IMG/VR virus record: IMGVR_UViG_3300031566_004201
Coordinates: 1 to 33,900 of that record
From: a virus
DNA length: 33,900 bases
Direction: 5' to 3' (one strand)
Position 1 is the first letter of the stretch, and the number at the start of each line of letters is the position of its first letter. Position numbers and translations under genes: made by a program. Shown in pieces: positions 15,976 through 24,999 of the stretch. A model generated the notes under the pieces. The model saw only the letters and a program-made list of their open reading frames with translations. It did not search any database and was not told where the DNA came from.

Positions 15976-16758
15976 ATGAAAATTATAGGGTTCGCTCAGC
16001 TTAGAAATGAGCTTGAAAAAGGTAATTTGGAAAATTGGTTTAAGTGTATGTTAACTGTTTGTGATTATATATACATATATGATCAAAATTCTACAGATGG
16101 GAGTTTGGATTACTACTCTGAATTTGATAATGTCTTTACTATAAAATCAAATGTTAACCGTTTTAAAGATGAGATAATATGTAAAGGTGAACTTCTAGAA
16201 AAAATAAAAGTTGAACAACCTGATACAGATTGGATATTTTGGATGGACGGTGATACATTGTTAGATGGTAGATTATTAATTAACTATGGTCAAGTATTTA
16301 GAGATTTGTGTATGTCTTTAAAAGATGATAACTGTCAGGGGTATTTATTTGGACATAAAAATTTGTGGAGAAGTGATATATACTGGAGAAAAGATAGTCT
16401 CTATAATTGGTTGGATGAAAACGGTGTGTGTGCTTTATGGAGATTTACAAAAAATATATTTTTTCCAAGGACTACTGGATTACATAGTAGAGAATATCCA
16501 AATAACATTAATCGTGTTCGAATGTTGCCATTTACACTTGTCCATAGGGGATTCGCTACGGACTACCAAATTATAACAAAGTTCAACATTTATAAAGCTA
16601 ATGGCCAAGACGGTTTTTCTTTAGATAGGCTATTAGATGAATCAATATTAGACGTAGAAGAGTTAGCGGCTGATATTCTACCAGAATGGTTTACTATAAC
16701 AGATACAGTATTACCTACAGAAAAAAAGAAAATAAGGGAAATTTATAATGGAAACTAA
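15976..16758 (+). CDS. GT-A glycosyltransferase, GT2/GT92-like
   Basis: 260 residues. IIGFAQLRNELEKGNLENWF and YIYIYDQNSTDGSLDYY form the nucleotide-binding part, in the manner of transferases whose second loop reads D-x-N-S-T-D. FWMDGDTLL (D91-D93) is the metal-binding DxD. The C-terminal half is Trp- and Phe-rich with LVHRGFATDYQI. It resembles the large group of small glycosyl transferase 2-like proteins of phages and bacteria. It abuts the GT17-like gene with GGGGAG upstream. Confidence 0.75.
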   Translation: MKIIGFAQLRNELEKGNLENWFKCMLTVCDYIYIYDQNSTDGSLDYYSEFDNVFTIKSNVNRFKDEIICKGELLEKIKVEQPDTDWIFWMDGDTLLDGRLLINYGQVFRDLCMSLKDDNCQGYLFGHKNLWRSDIYWRKDSLYNWLDENGVCALWRFTKNIFFPRTTGLHSREYPNNINRVRMLPFTLVHRGFATDYQIITKFNIYKANGQDGFSLDRLLDESILDVEELAADILPEWFTITDTVLPTEKKKIREIYNGN

Positions 16759-17467
16759 CAATATGAGTGATTTTTGGAAGTCTACGCATGCAACAGATAC
16801 TTATTTTGATTGCGGATCTGATTACGCAAAAGACATTAATAGTAGATATGGTAAATTTAAGCACCCTGATTGTGAAGAATGTTTAATAAGTATGGGTCTT
16901 AAAGATGGTTTGTGGGGAGCACCCCATAACAGTAATGGGTGTTTTAGAAATATAGAAACAGAAGGACATAATTGGACTATATTAGAAATAGGATGTGGTT
17001 ATGGCGGTTTTGGATCTATGCTGGCTCCGTTTGTTAACCAATACGATGGTGTTGATATTTCCTCTCATATAATAGATAAGGGCAATGAGGCTATTTCTTA
17101 TTGTGGTATTAATAATATGAACTTGATGTGTGTGCCTAACTCTGATTTATCTAAACTTTCAGATAATAAGTATGATATGATTTTTTCTACCGCTGTTTTT
17201 ATTCACACAGATAGATCTGTAACGGAACATTATTTGAGGGAGACTAAAAGATTATTAAAAGATACAGGAGTATTTATTCATCATATGAACGTTACTACTG
17301 AATCACCAGTAGATGTTGACTACAATAGAATATATATGGTTGATGATTGTGAAAGAATGTTTAGTGAAGCCGGGTTAGATGTGGTTTATAAACACGATGG
17401 GGTTGACTTTAAGACTAATCCTACTGCTTTTATGCGTTATTCATGTGGTGTACTTAAAGAGGGATAA
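16748..17467 (+). CDS. SAM-dependent methyltransferase
   Basis: 239 residues with motif I TILEIGCGYGGFGS, a binding Asp in QYDGVDISSHII, and MIFSTAVFIHTD as motif IV, followed by ETKRLLKDTGVFIHHMN. About 75 residues precede the fold and include DFWKSTHATD, which is seen in putative sugar O-methyltransferases. Start ATG 16748 lies inside the previous gene's end (11-base overlap), and ATG 16763 is possible. It probably methylates a sugar of the glycan, but this is inferred from context. Confidence 0.8.
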   Translation: METNNMSDFWKSTHATDTYFDCGSDYAKDINSRYGKFKHPDCEECLISMGLKDGLWGAPHNSNGCFRNIETEGHNWTILEIGCGYGGFGSMLAPFVNQYDGVDISSHIIDKGNEAISYCGINNMNLMCVPNSDLSKLSDNKYDMIFSTAVFIHTDRSVTEHYLRETKRLLKDTGVFIHHMNVTTESPVDVDYNRIYMVDDCERMFSEAGLDVVYKHDGVDFKTNPTAFMRYSCGVLKEG

Positions 17468-17468
17468 T

Positions 17469-18209
17469 ATGATAAATAAGAATATAGAAATCATATCGTT
17501 AATATATAAATCAACACAATATTTGGATTTAATAGTGTCAGAGTTAAAGAAAGACTATTGTAAAGTTGATGGGTGGGATGTTGGCTTACGTATAGTAGCT
17601 AATGACGCTACTGATGGGGTCTTAGAAGCATTAAAGGTGTGTGGACTTGATTACTCTATATATAATGATTCAAAATCTAATGACTATTATTTAAATAGAG
17701 TATACAGATGTTGGAACTATGCTGGTAGTTCAAGTGTGTATGACAATGTTTGTTTTGTAAATTCAGATATGGTATTTAGTGATGGTTGGTTGGCTAATCT
17801 TTTGAAGCATCACGATGGTACAAATATACCTTGTAGTAGATTAATAGAGAGTGGTAAGATGTTAAGTGGTCAGCATGCCATTGGGGATATGAATTTTGGT
17901 AGAAAAGCTGATGACATAAACTATGATGGATGGTATACTTATGCGTCTAAAACGCGTAAGGATGCGTTATCTGATGGTGGGCTATATATGCCCTGCGTTA
18001 TTAGTAAAGATCGGTTTGTAGAGAGTGGTGGCTATCCTGAAGGTAATATATATGCTGATGGTAGAGCTGGTTCATTGGTTGGTGGCGTGATAATGAGTGG
18101 TGATGATTATTATTTCCATAATGTATTGAAAAAAATATTTAATATGAACCATATCACAGTATTTGATTCACAGGTATATCACATCCAGGAGGGTGAAAAA
18201 GATGAGTAA
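17469..18209 (+). CDS. GT2-like glycosyltransferase
   Basis: 246 residues beginning at ATG 17469, one base after the previous stop; a longer frame to 17379 would add 30 hydrophobic residues read out of frame through the methyltransferase gene and is unlikely. IEIISLIYKSTQYLDLIV is the GT2-like N-terminal strand. RIVANDATDG follows, then FVNSDMVFSDGWL carrying the metal-site NSD (98-100), and finally GLYMPCVISKDRFVESGGYP. A Gly-rich AGSLVGGVIMSGDDYYF near the C-terminus is the likely acceptor and base region. Confidence 0.75.
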   Translation: MINKNIEIISLIYKSTQYLDLIVSELKKDYCKVDGWDVGLRIVANDATDGVLEALKVCGLDYSIYNDSKSNDYYLNRVYRCWNYAGSSSVYDNVCFVNSDMVFSDGWLANLLKHHDGTNIPCSRLIESGKMLSGQHAIGDMNFGRKADDINYDGWYTYASKTRKDALSDGGLYMPCVISKDRFVESGGYPEGNIYADGRAGSLVGGVIMSGDDYYFHNVLKKIFNMNHITVFDSQVYHIQEGEKDE

Positions 18210-19029
18210 AAGTGTTTCACTTATATTACCATATTATAACCGTAAAAACTATTTACAGGTTACACTTGATAGTTTTGAGTATCTATATGCTGATAGAGAT
18301 GATTTTCAAATAGTAATTGTTGATGATAAATCTGATGAGCAACATAGGGTTGAGAATTTTGTGACTAAATATAATGAACTTAACATTAAGGTTATACGAA
18401 TAGAAAATAAGAAGGGAATTAATCCTTGTTATCCTGTAAATGTTGGAGTAAGGGAATCTGATGGTGATGTCATATTACTATCATCTCCTGAAATATTCCA
18501 CACTTGTAATATATTTGATATTAGTAATAGTTTTTCTGATATCACTGATAATAATTACTTACAGTTTTCAGTATTTTGTACTACTGAAAGTAGTATTAAT
18601 GATAGTTTATTAAAGCCAGATATGGAATTAAAACATAAATATGATTTAATCAATACTATAAAGTATACTTTTTATACCTATCTAGGATGTAATGGTGTTT
18701 CATTTAACAATAATATGGGGTCTTGGTATACACACAGTGAAATAAAGAATGATTGTTTTAATTTTTTATCTGCTTGTACTAGAAAAACTTACTATGAGTT
18801 AGGTGGATTTAACGAAATTTTTGTGAATGGCACTGGTTATGATGATACAGATTTTAGAGATAGGGTGCTTGAATATGTTAATAGTGATGTAGTATGGTAT
18901 GATGATTTTGTGGCGATACATATAGATCATCCATCCGTTAGTAATGATAACAATACTAACTTGTCGTTGTATAATAATACGAGAGATCAAAAATATGGAA
19001 AAAATGATGACTGGGGTAGACTATGCTAG
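18202..19029 (+). CDS. GT2-family glycosyltransferase (paralogue of gene at 13339)
   Basis: 275 residues. SVSLILPYYNRKNYLQVTLD is a textbook GT2 start and VIVDDKSDEQH the UDP-binding strand. PVNVGVRESDGDVILLSS leads to PEIFH (E97, H100), matching the CAEMFH of the 13339 gene at the DxD position. LGGFNEIFVNGTGYDDTDF is the acceptor side. Compared with its paralogue it has a longer insertion after the PEIFH region (about 100-190). ATG 18202 overlaps the previous gene by eight bases and has AGGAGG upstream. Confidence 0.83.
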   Translation: MSKSVSLILPYYNRKNYLQVTLDSFEYLYADRDDFQIVIVDDKSDEQHRVENFVTKYNELNIKVIRIENKKGINPCYPVNVGVRESDGDVILLSSPEIFHTCNIFDISNSFSDITDNNYLQFSVFCTTESSINDSLLKPDMELKHKYDLINTIKYTFYTYLGCNGVSFNNNMGSWYTHSEIKNDCFNFLSACTRKTYYELGGFNEIFVNGTGYDDTDFRDRVLEYVNSDVVWYDDFVAIHIDHPSVSNDNNTNLSLYNNTRDQKYGKNDDWGRLC

Positions 19030-20048
19030 TTGGGCAATTTTTAAGTTTTGGAATAGGTGGTGCTGATAGAGCATCTTACTGTCTTACTAAAGGTTTAGTG
19101 GAAGTAGGTATTGATGTGAAGGTGTTTTACAGTGACTATTCATTTCCCAAAGGATCATCTCAAGTTAGAGGACCAATACTTTCTAGATATGATCAGATTA
19201 GTTCACTTGGTGTGCCTATGATAAAAATAAATGATGCTAGTGAACTTAATAATCACGGTTTATCGTTATTGAACACACACAGAAGTGGTGATGATTTATG
19301 GTTAATACAAAACTTGGAGAATATTACAACTGATTTTAAAATAGTTGAAACAAATTTTCATGGTAACTTAAAAACTAAAGCTGATATTAGAGTATTTCCT
19401 TCATATGAAATGATAAAAACTAGAAGTATATCCGTGCCATATACAGTTATACCTAATCCTATAATGTGTAAATTAACTGATGATGATTTCAGATCAGAAT
19501 TTAATTTAGACGGTAAATTTGTATTTGGTAGTTTCGGTAGGCCTGGTGCTGATATATATTCCTATACTGCTTTAGGTGCTTTTAAATTAATAGAAAATGC
19601 TGATAATTATTTTTTATATATTGCGCCTCATTCATTGGTAACTAATGCTGTAGATAGGTTAGGACTTAGAAATCTTAAGTTTATAGATGCTACATTAGAT
19701 GATTTGATTTTAGATAAACTATATAATACAATAGATGTTCTATGTCATAGTAATGGTTTGGGTGAAACATTCGGTAATACTATAGCTGAGGCTATGATAC
19801 ATAGTAAACCAGTTGTATCACACTTAGGTTCTGATTGGCCACAAGCTCAAAAAGAATTATTAAGAAAATATTCAGAGACTTATGTATGTGCTGATGATAT
19901 AAATGTATATAGTAAACGTATGTCTAATTTAATGAACGATGAACAGGCATACATAGATTATAGTAAGTATGTTAAAGATAAGGCTGATAGGCTTTATGAC
20001 TATAGAATAGTAACACAAAAATATATTGATTTATATAATAATCTTTAA
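19023..20048 (+). CDS. GT4-type glycosyltransferase (GT-B fold)
   Basis: 341 residues. GQFLSFGIGGADRASYCL is the N-terminal Gly-rich loop, FGSFGRPGADIYSYTALGA the donor-domain start, and ETFGNTIAE (E248-E256) the EX7E motif, followed by KPVVSHLGSDWP. The first residues overlap the stop of the preceding GT2 gene. It is soluble and, by the family rule, probably retaining; donor unknown. Confidence 0.85.
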   Translation: MLVGQFLSFGIGGADRASYCLTKGLVEVGIDVKVFYSDYSFPKGSSQVRGPILSRYDQISSLGVPMIKINDASELNNHGLSLLNTHRSGDDLWLIQNLENITTDFKIVETNFHGNLKTKADIRVFPSYEMIKTRSISVPYTVIPNPIMCKLTDDDFRSEFNLDGKFVFGSFGRPGADIYSYTALGAFKLIENADNYFLYIAPHSLVTNAVDRLGLRNLKFIDATLDDLILDKLYNTIDVLCHSNGLGETFGNTIAEAMIHSKPVVSHLGSDWPQAQKELLRKYSETYVCADDINVYSKRMSNLMNDEQAYIDYSKYVKDKADRLYDYRIVTQKYIDLYNNL

Positions 20049-20061
20049 ATAGGAGATATAC

Positions 20062-20976
20062 ATGTCAACAGGATGGCTTGTAAATGATTGCTTAACTTGT
20101 ATTCCAGGAACAAAAACATTTTGGCATGATTTATTAGAGTGGTTGCCGGAGTTAAAAGATAAAACTAATGGGTATACTAATTTTGATATAATAGCTAATA
20201 AAGTAGAAGGTCATGTTAAGGTGGAAGGCGCCCCATCTTATATAATAAGAAACGCTACTTTTTTTAGAAGATTAAATATACCATGTAAACAAGTGTGTTT
20301 ATTACAAGATTGTTACGATGAAAGAACACAACAAAAAGATGTGTGTAATAGTAGTGATGTTACAGTTTTTAATTCCAATTTTACTTATAGTAAATATAAA
20401 AATGATATTACTGAATGTGATATAAAAGTAATACCATTGGGTACTGATTTTAATTTATTTAATAAATCATCTAATAAGCATGAAGATGTATTACCCAACA
20501 GTATTCTATTTGTAGGTAACTATAATGTTGTTGGAAAACGAATTGATATAATATTAGATTTAGTAGAAACTACTAATTACAATTTTTGTTTAGTCATGAA
20601 AGATGATTTTAAAATGGATCACCCAAGAGTTAGTGTATTTAATAGGGTTGATCATGAAACATTAGTTAGAATTTATAATAGCTGTGAGATGTTGATATGC
20701 GCTTCTCCTGGAGAAACACAACATTTAGCGTCTATTGAGGCAGGTGCGTGTGGGTTGCCAATTATCACTGCAAATAGCGGTGCATTATATAATGTACCAA
20801 GTGGTGAATGGGGGCTTAAAGAATCAGATAATAATTATTTAGAATGTATTGAGTATATTAAGAATCACAAAGAGGAGTTTTCTCCTAGAGAATTTTTATT
20901 GAAGAATAAGTTTGATAAAGACTCTTGTAAAACTGAATGGGTTAATTTAATAGAGGAACTAAACTATAATGTATAA
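20062..20976 (+). CDS. GT4-like glycosyltransferase, short form
   Basis: 304 residues, shorter than most GT4 proteins because the N-terminal acceptor domain is reduced; it opens GWLVNDCLTCIPGTKTFWHD. The C-terminal domain is intact with SILFVGNYNVVGKRIDIIL, an EX7E motif ETQHLASIE (E218-E226) and GLPIITANSGALYN. It is cysteine-rich in the first half (about eight Cys in 120 residues). AGGAGA precedes ATG 20062. Its stop lies inside the next gene (eight-base overlap). Confidence 0.8.
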   Translation: MSTGWLVNDCLTCIPGTKTFWHDLLEWLPELKDKTNGYTNFDIIANKVEGHVKVEGAPSYIIRNATFFRRLNIPCKQVCLLQDCYDERTQQKDVCNSSDVTVFNSNFTYSKYKNDITECDIKVIPLGTDFNLFNKSSNKHEDVLPNSILFVGNYNVVGKRIDIILDLVETTNYNFCLVMKDDFKMDHPRVSVFNRVDHETLVRIYNSCEMLICASPGETQHLASIEAGACGLPIITANSGALYNVPSGEWGLKESDNNYLECIEYIKNHKEEFSPREFLLKNKFDKDSCKTEWVNLIEELNYNV

Positions 20977-21694
20977 TGAAATATTATTAAGACACCCTAG
21001 TTATAGAAAAACTTGCCCTATTAACAATTTAAGTGATGGTTGTATAACGTTTGTTAGGCATAGTAGGTATTTAAATTTGGGAGACCATAAGGATGTAGTT
21101 GTACTTGTCCCTAAAGGAATTAAAGATATTCCATCTGGGTGGTGTTATGAGTTTGTAGAGAATGTAGACTATACTTTTACTATGATTCATAATATTTTAC
21201 ACGAAGATTTTATTTTACCAGAAAATGTAATCGGACATAATTGTTCTATTCATAGTACAGCTGTATTAGGTGTAGAAGGTATGCATGTTACTAAAGCTCC
21301 GGATGGTAGTAGAGTTCAACTTAAACATATAGGTAATGTAGTATTAGAAGATGATGTTATGGTGTTGGCTCTTGCTACTTTACAAAGGGCCGTGTTTGGA
21401 TCTACTACAATAAAGCGCGGTGTAAAAATAGATTCACATGTAAATATTGGACATAATAGTTTAATAGGGCAAGATTCTGTAATAGCACTTGGCGCTATAG
21501 TTGGTGGGTCAGTTAAAATAGGTAGAAATTGTATGATTGGATTAGGTGCTGTGATTAGGAACGGTGTTATTATATGCGATGATGTTATTGTTGGTATGGG
21601 GTCGAATGTAGTATCTGATATAATTGAACCTGGTATTTATATGGGTTCTCCAGCTAAGATATTTAAATCTTATGATAAAGGATGGAACTTTTAA
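20969..21694 (+). CDS. Left-handed beta-helix acyltransferase (LpxD-like)
   Basis: 241 residues. The second half (about 85-230) is built of hexapeptide repeats, for example VIGHNCSIHSTAVLG and KIGRNCMIGLGAVIRNGV, ending GIYMGSPAKIF, which is usual for acetyl/acyl transferases. IDSHVNIGHNSLIG puts H162 at the site of the catalytic His of LpxD-type N-acyltransferases. The first 80 residues form a small alpha/beta domain like that of LpxD. It would transfer an acyl group to a sugar amine. The PIG-L deacetylase next door could generate that amine. Confidence 0.82.
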   Translation: MYNEILLRHPSYRKTCPINNLSDGCITFVRHSRYLNLGDHKDVVVLVPKGIKDIPSGWCYEFVENVDYTFTMIHNILHEDFILPENVIGHNCSIHSTAVLGVEGMHVTKAPDGSRVQLKHIGNVVLEDDVMVLALATLQRAVFGSTTIKRGVKIDSHVNIGHNSLIGQDSVIALGAIVGGSVKIGRNCMIGLGAVIRNGVIICDDVIVGMGSNVVSDIIEPGIYMGSPAKIFKSYDKGWNF

Positions 21695-22290
21695 TGAGAA
21701 GAATATTAGCGTTAGGAGCGCATTATGATGATGTTGAAATAGGAGTTGGTGGTACTTTATTAAAACATATAGAAGCTGGTGATGAAGTTTTTATAGTGGT
21801 TACCGATGCTGATGAACACAAGACTGGTGATATTGATACACGATATCAAGAACAACTAGCCTCTTTACGTATATTAAGTATAGAAAGTAATCAACTGATG
21901 ATATTTAAAACAAATGATTATATTTCATATATTGTTGGTGAGTTAGATAAGTTAAATGTTGATGTAGTTTATACAATGTTTGAGTTAGACACACATCAAG
22001 CTCATAGAAAGTGTTCTTATATTGGTCAATCTGTAGGTAGAAAATTGAATATTCAAGTAGTTCTTTATAATAGTGGTACTTCATATAACTTTTTACCTAA
22101 TGTTTTTAGTATTATATCTTTTGATTTTAAACAAAAACTTTTGGAGTGTTTTAAATCACAGATAGAATTAAACGCTATTAATGTGGATATAATTAGACGA
22201 CGTGAATCGTACTGGGCTTCATTGATAACTGATTTTGATAACAGTTATGCTGAAGGATTATTGATTAGAAAAATGTTATATTATGTTTAA
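21694..22290 (+). CDS. PIG-L/LmbE-family N-deacetylase
   Basis: 198 residues. RRILALGAHYDDVEIGVGG carries the zinc motif AHxDD (H10, D12, D13) and DTHQAHRK supplies the second metal-binding His (H104), as in GlcNAc-PI, mycothiol and bacillithiol pathway deacetylases. It would remove an acetyl group from an N-acetyl amino sugar. ATG 21694 overlaps the acyltransferase stop (TAATG), so the two enzymes are translationally coupled and plausibly act in sequence: deacetylate, then re-acylate. Confidence 0.85.
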   Translation: MRRILALGAHYDDVEIGVGGTLLKHIEAGDEVFIVVTDADEHKTGDIDTRYQEQLASLRILSIESNQLMIFKTNDYISYIVGELDKLNVDVVYTMFELDTHQAHRKCSYIGQSVGRKLNIQVVLYNSGTSYNFLPNVFSIISFDFKQKLLECFKSQIELNAINVDIIRRRESYWASLITDFDNSYAEGLLIRKMLYYV

Positions 22291-22302
22291 ACAAGGAGAC
22301 TC

Positions 22303-22827
22303 ATGTTGATAGACCTAGAGCTTTTAAAAGGTAAGGGTTATGATCATTCATCTATTGTATTTCATTTAGCAAAGTCGATTGGTTGTGAATCTTATCTTGA
22401 ACTTGGTATATATATTGGTAATAATATCAATAGTATTAGTAGCGTTGTTCCATTGTGTGTAGGGGTTGATATAGTTCCAGTATCTATTAAAGGAGAATTT
22501 TTTTTAGGAACTACTGATGAATTCTTTAAACAAAATACAAAAACATTTGATATGATTTTTATAGATGCTGATCATAAATTTGAATCCGCAAAGAGTGATT
22601 TTAATAATTCATTACAAATATTAAATAAAGGTGGTATAATACTTATTCACGATACTGATCCTATTTCAAAAGAATATACATTACCAGGATATTGTGGTGA
22701 TGGTTACAGACTGATGGATTTAATGGATGGGTATGATGAATTAAATTTTATTGTTTTACCAATTTTAGAAACAGGAATATCAATAATTAATAGAAAATGC
22801 GATAGGAGGTCTTTAAGTTATGAATAA
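22303..22827 (+). CDS. Class I methyltransferase (Methyltransf_24-like)
   Basis: 174 residues with YLELGIYIGNNINSIS as motif I, VGVDIVPV as the acidic strand, MIFIDADHKFESAKSDF (DADH 88-91) and GGIILIHDTDP (HDTD 116-119). The DADH and HDTD pairs point to a metal-dependent O-methyltransferase of the kind that methylates sugars or catechols. CAAGGAGA precedes ATG 22303. It lies in the sugar-modifying part of the block. Confidence 0.8.
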   Translation: MLIDLELLKGKGYDHSSIVFHLAKSIGCESYLELGIYIGNNINSISSVVPLCVGVDIVPVSIKGEFFLGTTDEFFKQNTKTFDMIFIDADHKFESAKSDFNNSLQILNKGGIILIHDTDPISKEYTLPGYCGDGYRLMDLMDGYDELNFIVLPILETGISIINRKCDRRSLSYE

Positions 22828-23761
22828 AGGTAGTGTTTTGATAGTTGGTGGGTGCGGATATGTTGGTGGTTTTATGGTGGACTATTTAATATCTATTGGT
22901 TATCATGTCGTTGTTTATGACAACCTAATGTATGAAAGTAGATTTTTAAAAAATGTTGATTTTATCTATGGTGATATCAGAGAACAAGATAAGCTTGCTA
23001 GTATAATTAATGATTTTGATATAGTGGTGTGGTTAGCTGCTCTTGTTGGAGATGGTGCGTGTGCTATTAATCCACAACTTACTGATTTATTGAATTATGA
23101 AAGTGTTAAATGGTTAGTTGATACTTATGAAGGTAAAATAGTGTTTATGAGTACTTGTTCAATATACGGTATGAATAATGACTTAATAGATGAAACAGCT
23201 CCACCTAATCCACTTTCAGAGTATGCTGAAACTAAATGGAAAGCTGAGCAGTATATTGTTAATAATCATGCAGACCATTTAATTTTTAGACTTGGTACAT
23301 TATATGGATTAGGCGATGAGTTTTCAAGGCTTAGGTTGGATCTAGTAGTTAATATACTTACTTTAAAAGCTACTAACAATCAACCACTTACAGTTTTTGG
23401 TGGTGAACAGTGGAGACCACTTCTACATGTTAAAGACGTATCAACTGCTGTGGCTTATTGTTTAGATTACGATATAGTTGGTCTTTATAATCTTTCAGAG
23501 GGTAATTATACTATTAGAGAACTTGCAGATGAGATAATAAAACTTGTACCTGGATCTGATATAGTTCATACTGATATTAGTTTTCAGGATGCTAGAAATT
23601 ATAAAGTTATAGCTGATAAGTTTAATAAGCATGGTTGGAAGCCAATATACTCATTAGAACACGGTATTATGGAAATACATAATACAATTAAAGAGGGCAG
23701 AATTGTAGACTACAGTGATCCTGTTTACTCTAACGCTATGTATTTAAAGGAGAAGATATAA
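22820..23761 (+). CDS. NAD(P)-dependent nucleotide-sugar epimerase/dehydratase (SDR)
   Basis: 313 residues with dinucleotide motif GGCGYVGGF (10-18), the catalytic triad Ser/Thr in STCSIYG (111-117) and Y135-x3-K139 in YAETKWK. PWRPLLHV-like sequence (WRPLLHVKDVSTAV) is the sugar-nucleotide part. It resembles GalE/RmlB-group extended SDRs, with an NLSEGNYTIRELAD end. It would change the configuration at C4 or dehydrate the sugar; which cannot be told. ATG overlaps the upstream methyltransferase by eight bases; AGGAGG is present. Confidence 0.85.
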   Translation: MNKGSVLIVGGCGYVGGFMVDYLISIGYHVVVYDNLMYESRFLKNVDFIYGDIREQDKLASIINDFDIVVWLAALVGDGACAINPQLTDLLNYESVKWLVDTYEGKIVFMSTCSIYGMNNDLIDETAPPNPLSEYAETKWKAEQYIVNNHADHLIFRLGTLYGLGDEFSRLRLDLVVNILTLKATNNQPLTVFGGEQWRPLLHVKDVSTAVAYCLDYDIVGLYNLSEGNYTIRELADEIIKLVPGSDIVHTDISFQDARNYKVIADKFNKHGWKPIYSLEHGIMEIHNTIKEGRIVDYSDPVYSNAMYLKEKI

Positions 23762-24187
23762 ATGAGTAATATTAAATTAATGGAAGGAAAAGTTGCAGCG
23801 GACGACAGAGGAACTGTTAAGTTCGTTAATGATTTTAATTTTGAGGGAGTAAAAAGGTTTTATCAAGTTGAAAACCATAGAAGAGGATTTATTAGAGCAT
23901 GGCATTGCCATAAGCTAGAAGGTAAATATGTATTTGTAGTTAGTGGTGCTGCTTTAATAGGTGCAATAGAATTTGAAAAAGAGGGTGCTGTTCCTCAGAA
24001 GTTTGTTTTGTGCGAAGAGATACCACGTGTGCTTTGGATTCCACCAGGTTATGGTAACGGATTTATGTCTTTGAGAGACAATACTAAAATCCAATTTTTT
24101 ACTACATCAACCTTAGAAGAAACACAAGGCGATGATTATAGATTTGATTATGATAAATGGAATATATGGCAGGAGGATTATAGATAA
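23762..24187 (+). CDS. RmlC-like sugar 3,5-epimerase or ketoisomerase (cupin)
   Basis: 141 residues forming a single cupin barrel. RGFIRAWHCHKLEGKYVFVV corresponds to RmlC's RGLHYQ with a catalytic His (H48), and IPPGYGNGFMSL matches the conserved PPGFAHGF strand; the end YDKWNIW mirrors RmlC. It is shorter than RmlC (about 180), as for small phage and bacterial relatives including FdtA-type ketoisomerases. It would epimerise or isomerise a 4-keto sugar nucleotide made by the adjacent SDR. Confidence 0.78.
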   Translation: MSNIKLMEGKVAADDRGTVKFVNDFNFEGVKRFYQVENHRRGFIRAWHCHKLEGKYVFVVSGAALIGAIEFEKEGAVPQKFVLCEEIPRVLWIPPGYGNGFMSLRDNTKIQFFTTSTLEETQGDDYRFDYDKWNIWQEDYR

Positions 24188-24984
24188 TGAAAAAAATAGT
24201 AGTGTTAGGTGGTTCTGGAATGTTAGGTAGTATGGTAGTACGTTATTTAATTAATGCTGGTTATGATGTTAGATTTTCAATTAGAGATCCTAAATTTGAA
24301 GACATGTCTAGTTTTATGTTTGATCCATTAGATAATAGTAGTTGGGATAATATACCCACAGATGCTGATTACTATTTAAATTGTATTGGAACTATAAAAC
24401 CTTATATGGATAAAGATATTAAAAAATCAATATATGTTAATGCTTATTTTCCACATTTACTGGCAGAAAAATTTAAAAATGTCATTCATATAACTACTGA
24501 TTGTGTTTTTTCAGGGGCTACTGGTAATTATAATGAAAATGATATTCATGACGCCCTAGATAATTATGGTAAATCTAAATCATTAGGTGAGCCAAGTAAT
24601 TGTATGGTTTTAAGAACAAGTATTATAGGACCTGAACTGCATGGGTTTGTAAGTTTAGTTGAGTGGGTTAGACAACAGCAGAGCAAAGAGATTAATGGGT
24701 TTACTAATCATATGTGGAATGGTATTACTACTCTTCAATATGCTAAAGTGTGTGATGACATTATATCCATGAGTTTGTATGAAGAGGGTGTCTATCATGT
24801 AGTTTCCCCTAACAGGGTTAGTAAGTTTGATCTTGTGTCTATGATTAGTGATCATTACAAGGTTGGGGCTATCATACAACCAGTTGAAGCGTCAGTAGAA
24901 ATAGATAGAACTATGTCAACTGTAAAGGCTTTATGTGGCGAATTAAATATACCTGAAATAAAAAATCAAATATACTCATTATAA
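24187..24984 (+). CDS. RmlD-like sugar-nucleotide reductase (SDR)
   Basis: 265 residues. IVVLGGSGMLGSMVVRYL is the NAD(P) loop, TTDCVFSGATGNY corresponds to RmlD STDYVFDG, and Y127-x3-K131 lies in NYGKSKSLGE. RmlD-type enzymes reduce a 4-keto-sugar nucleotide in the final step. The start overlaps the stop of the RmlC-like gene. Together with the 22820 and 23762 genes it forms a short deoxysugar route; no RmlA nucleotidyltransferase is visible, so the activated sugar must come from the host or from outside the window. Confidence 0.82.
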   Translation: MKKIVVLGGSGMLGSMVVRYLINAGYDVRFSIRDPKFEDMSSFMFDPLDNSSWDNIPTDADYYLNCIGTIKPYMDKDIKKSIYVNAYFPHLLAEKFKNVIHITTDCVFSGATGNYNENDIHDALDNYGKSKSLGEPSNCMVLRTSIIGPELHGFVSLVEWVRQQQSKEINGFTNHMWNGITTLQYAKVCDDIISMSLYEEGVYHVVSPNRVSKFDLVSMISDHYKVGAIIQPVEASVEIDRTMSTVKALCGELNIPEIKNQIYSL

Positions 24985-24999
24985 GAGGCGGTAAACAAA

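Noticed and set aside
17379-17468. Hydrophobic N-terminal stretch on the GT2-like gene, suggesting a membrane anchor
   Set aside because: It comes from reading the upstream methyltransferase gene out of frame; the natural start is ATG 17469.
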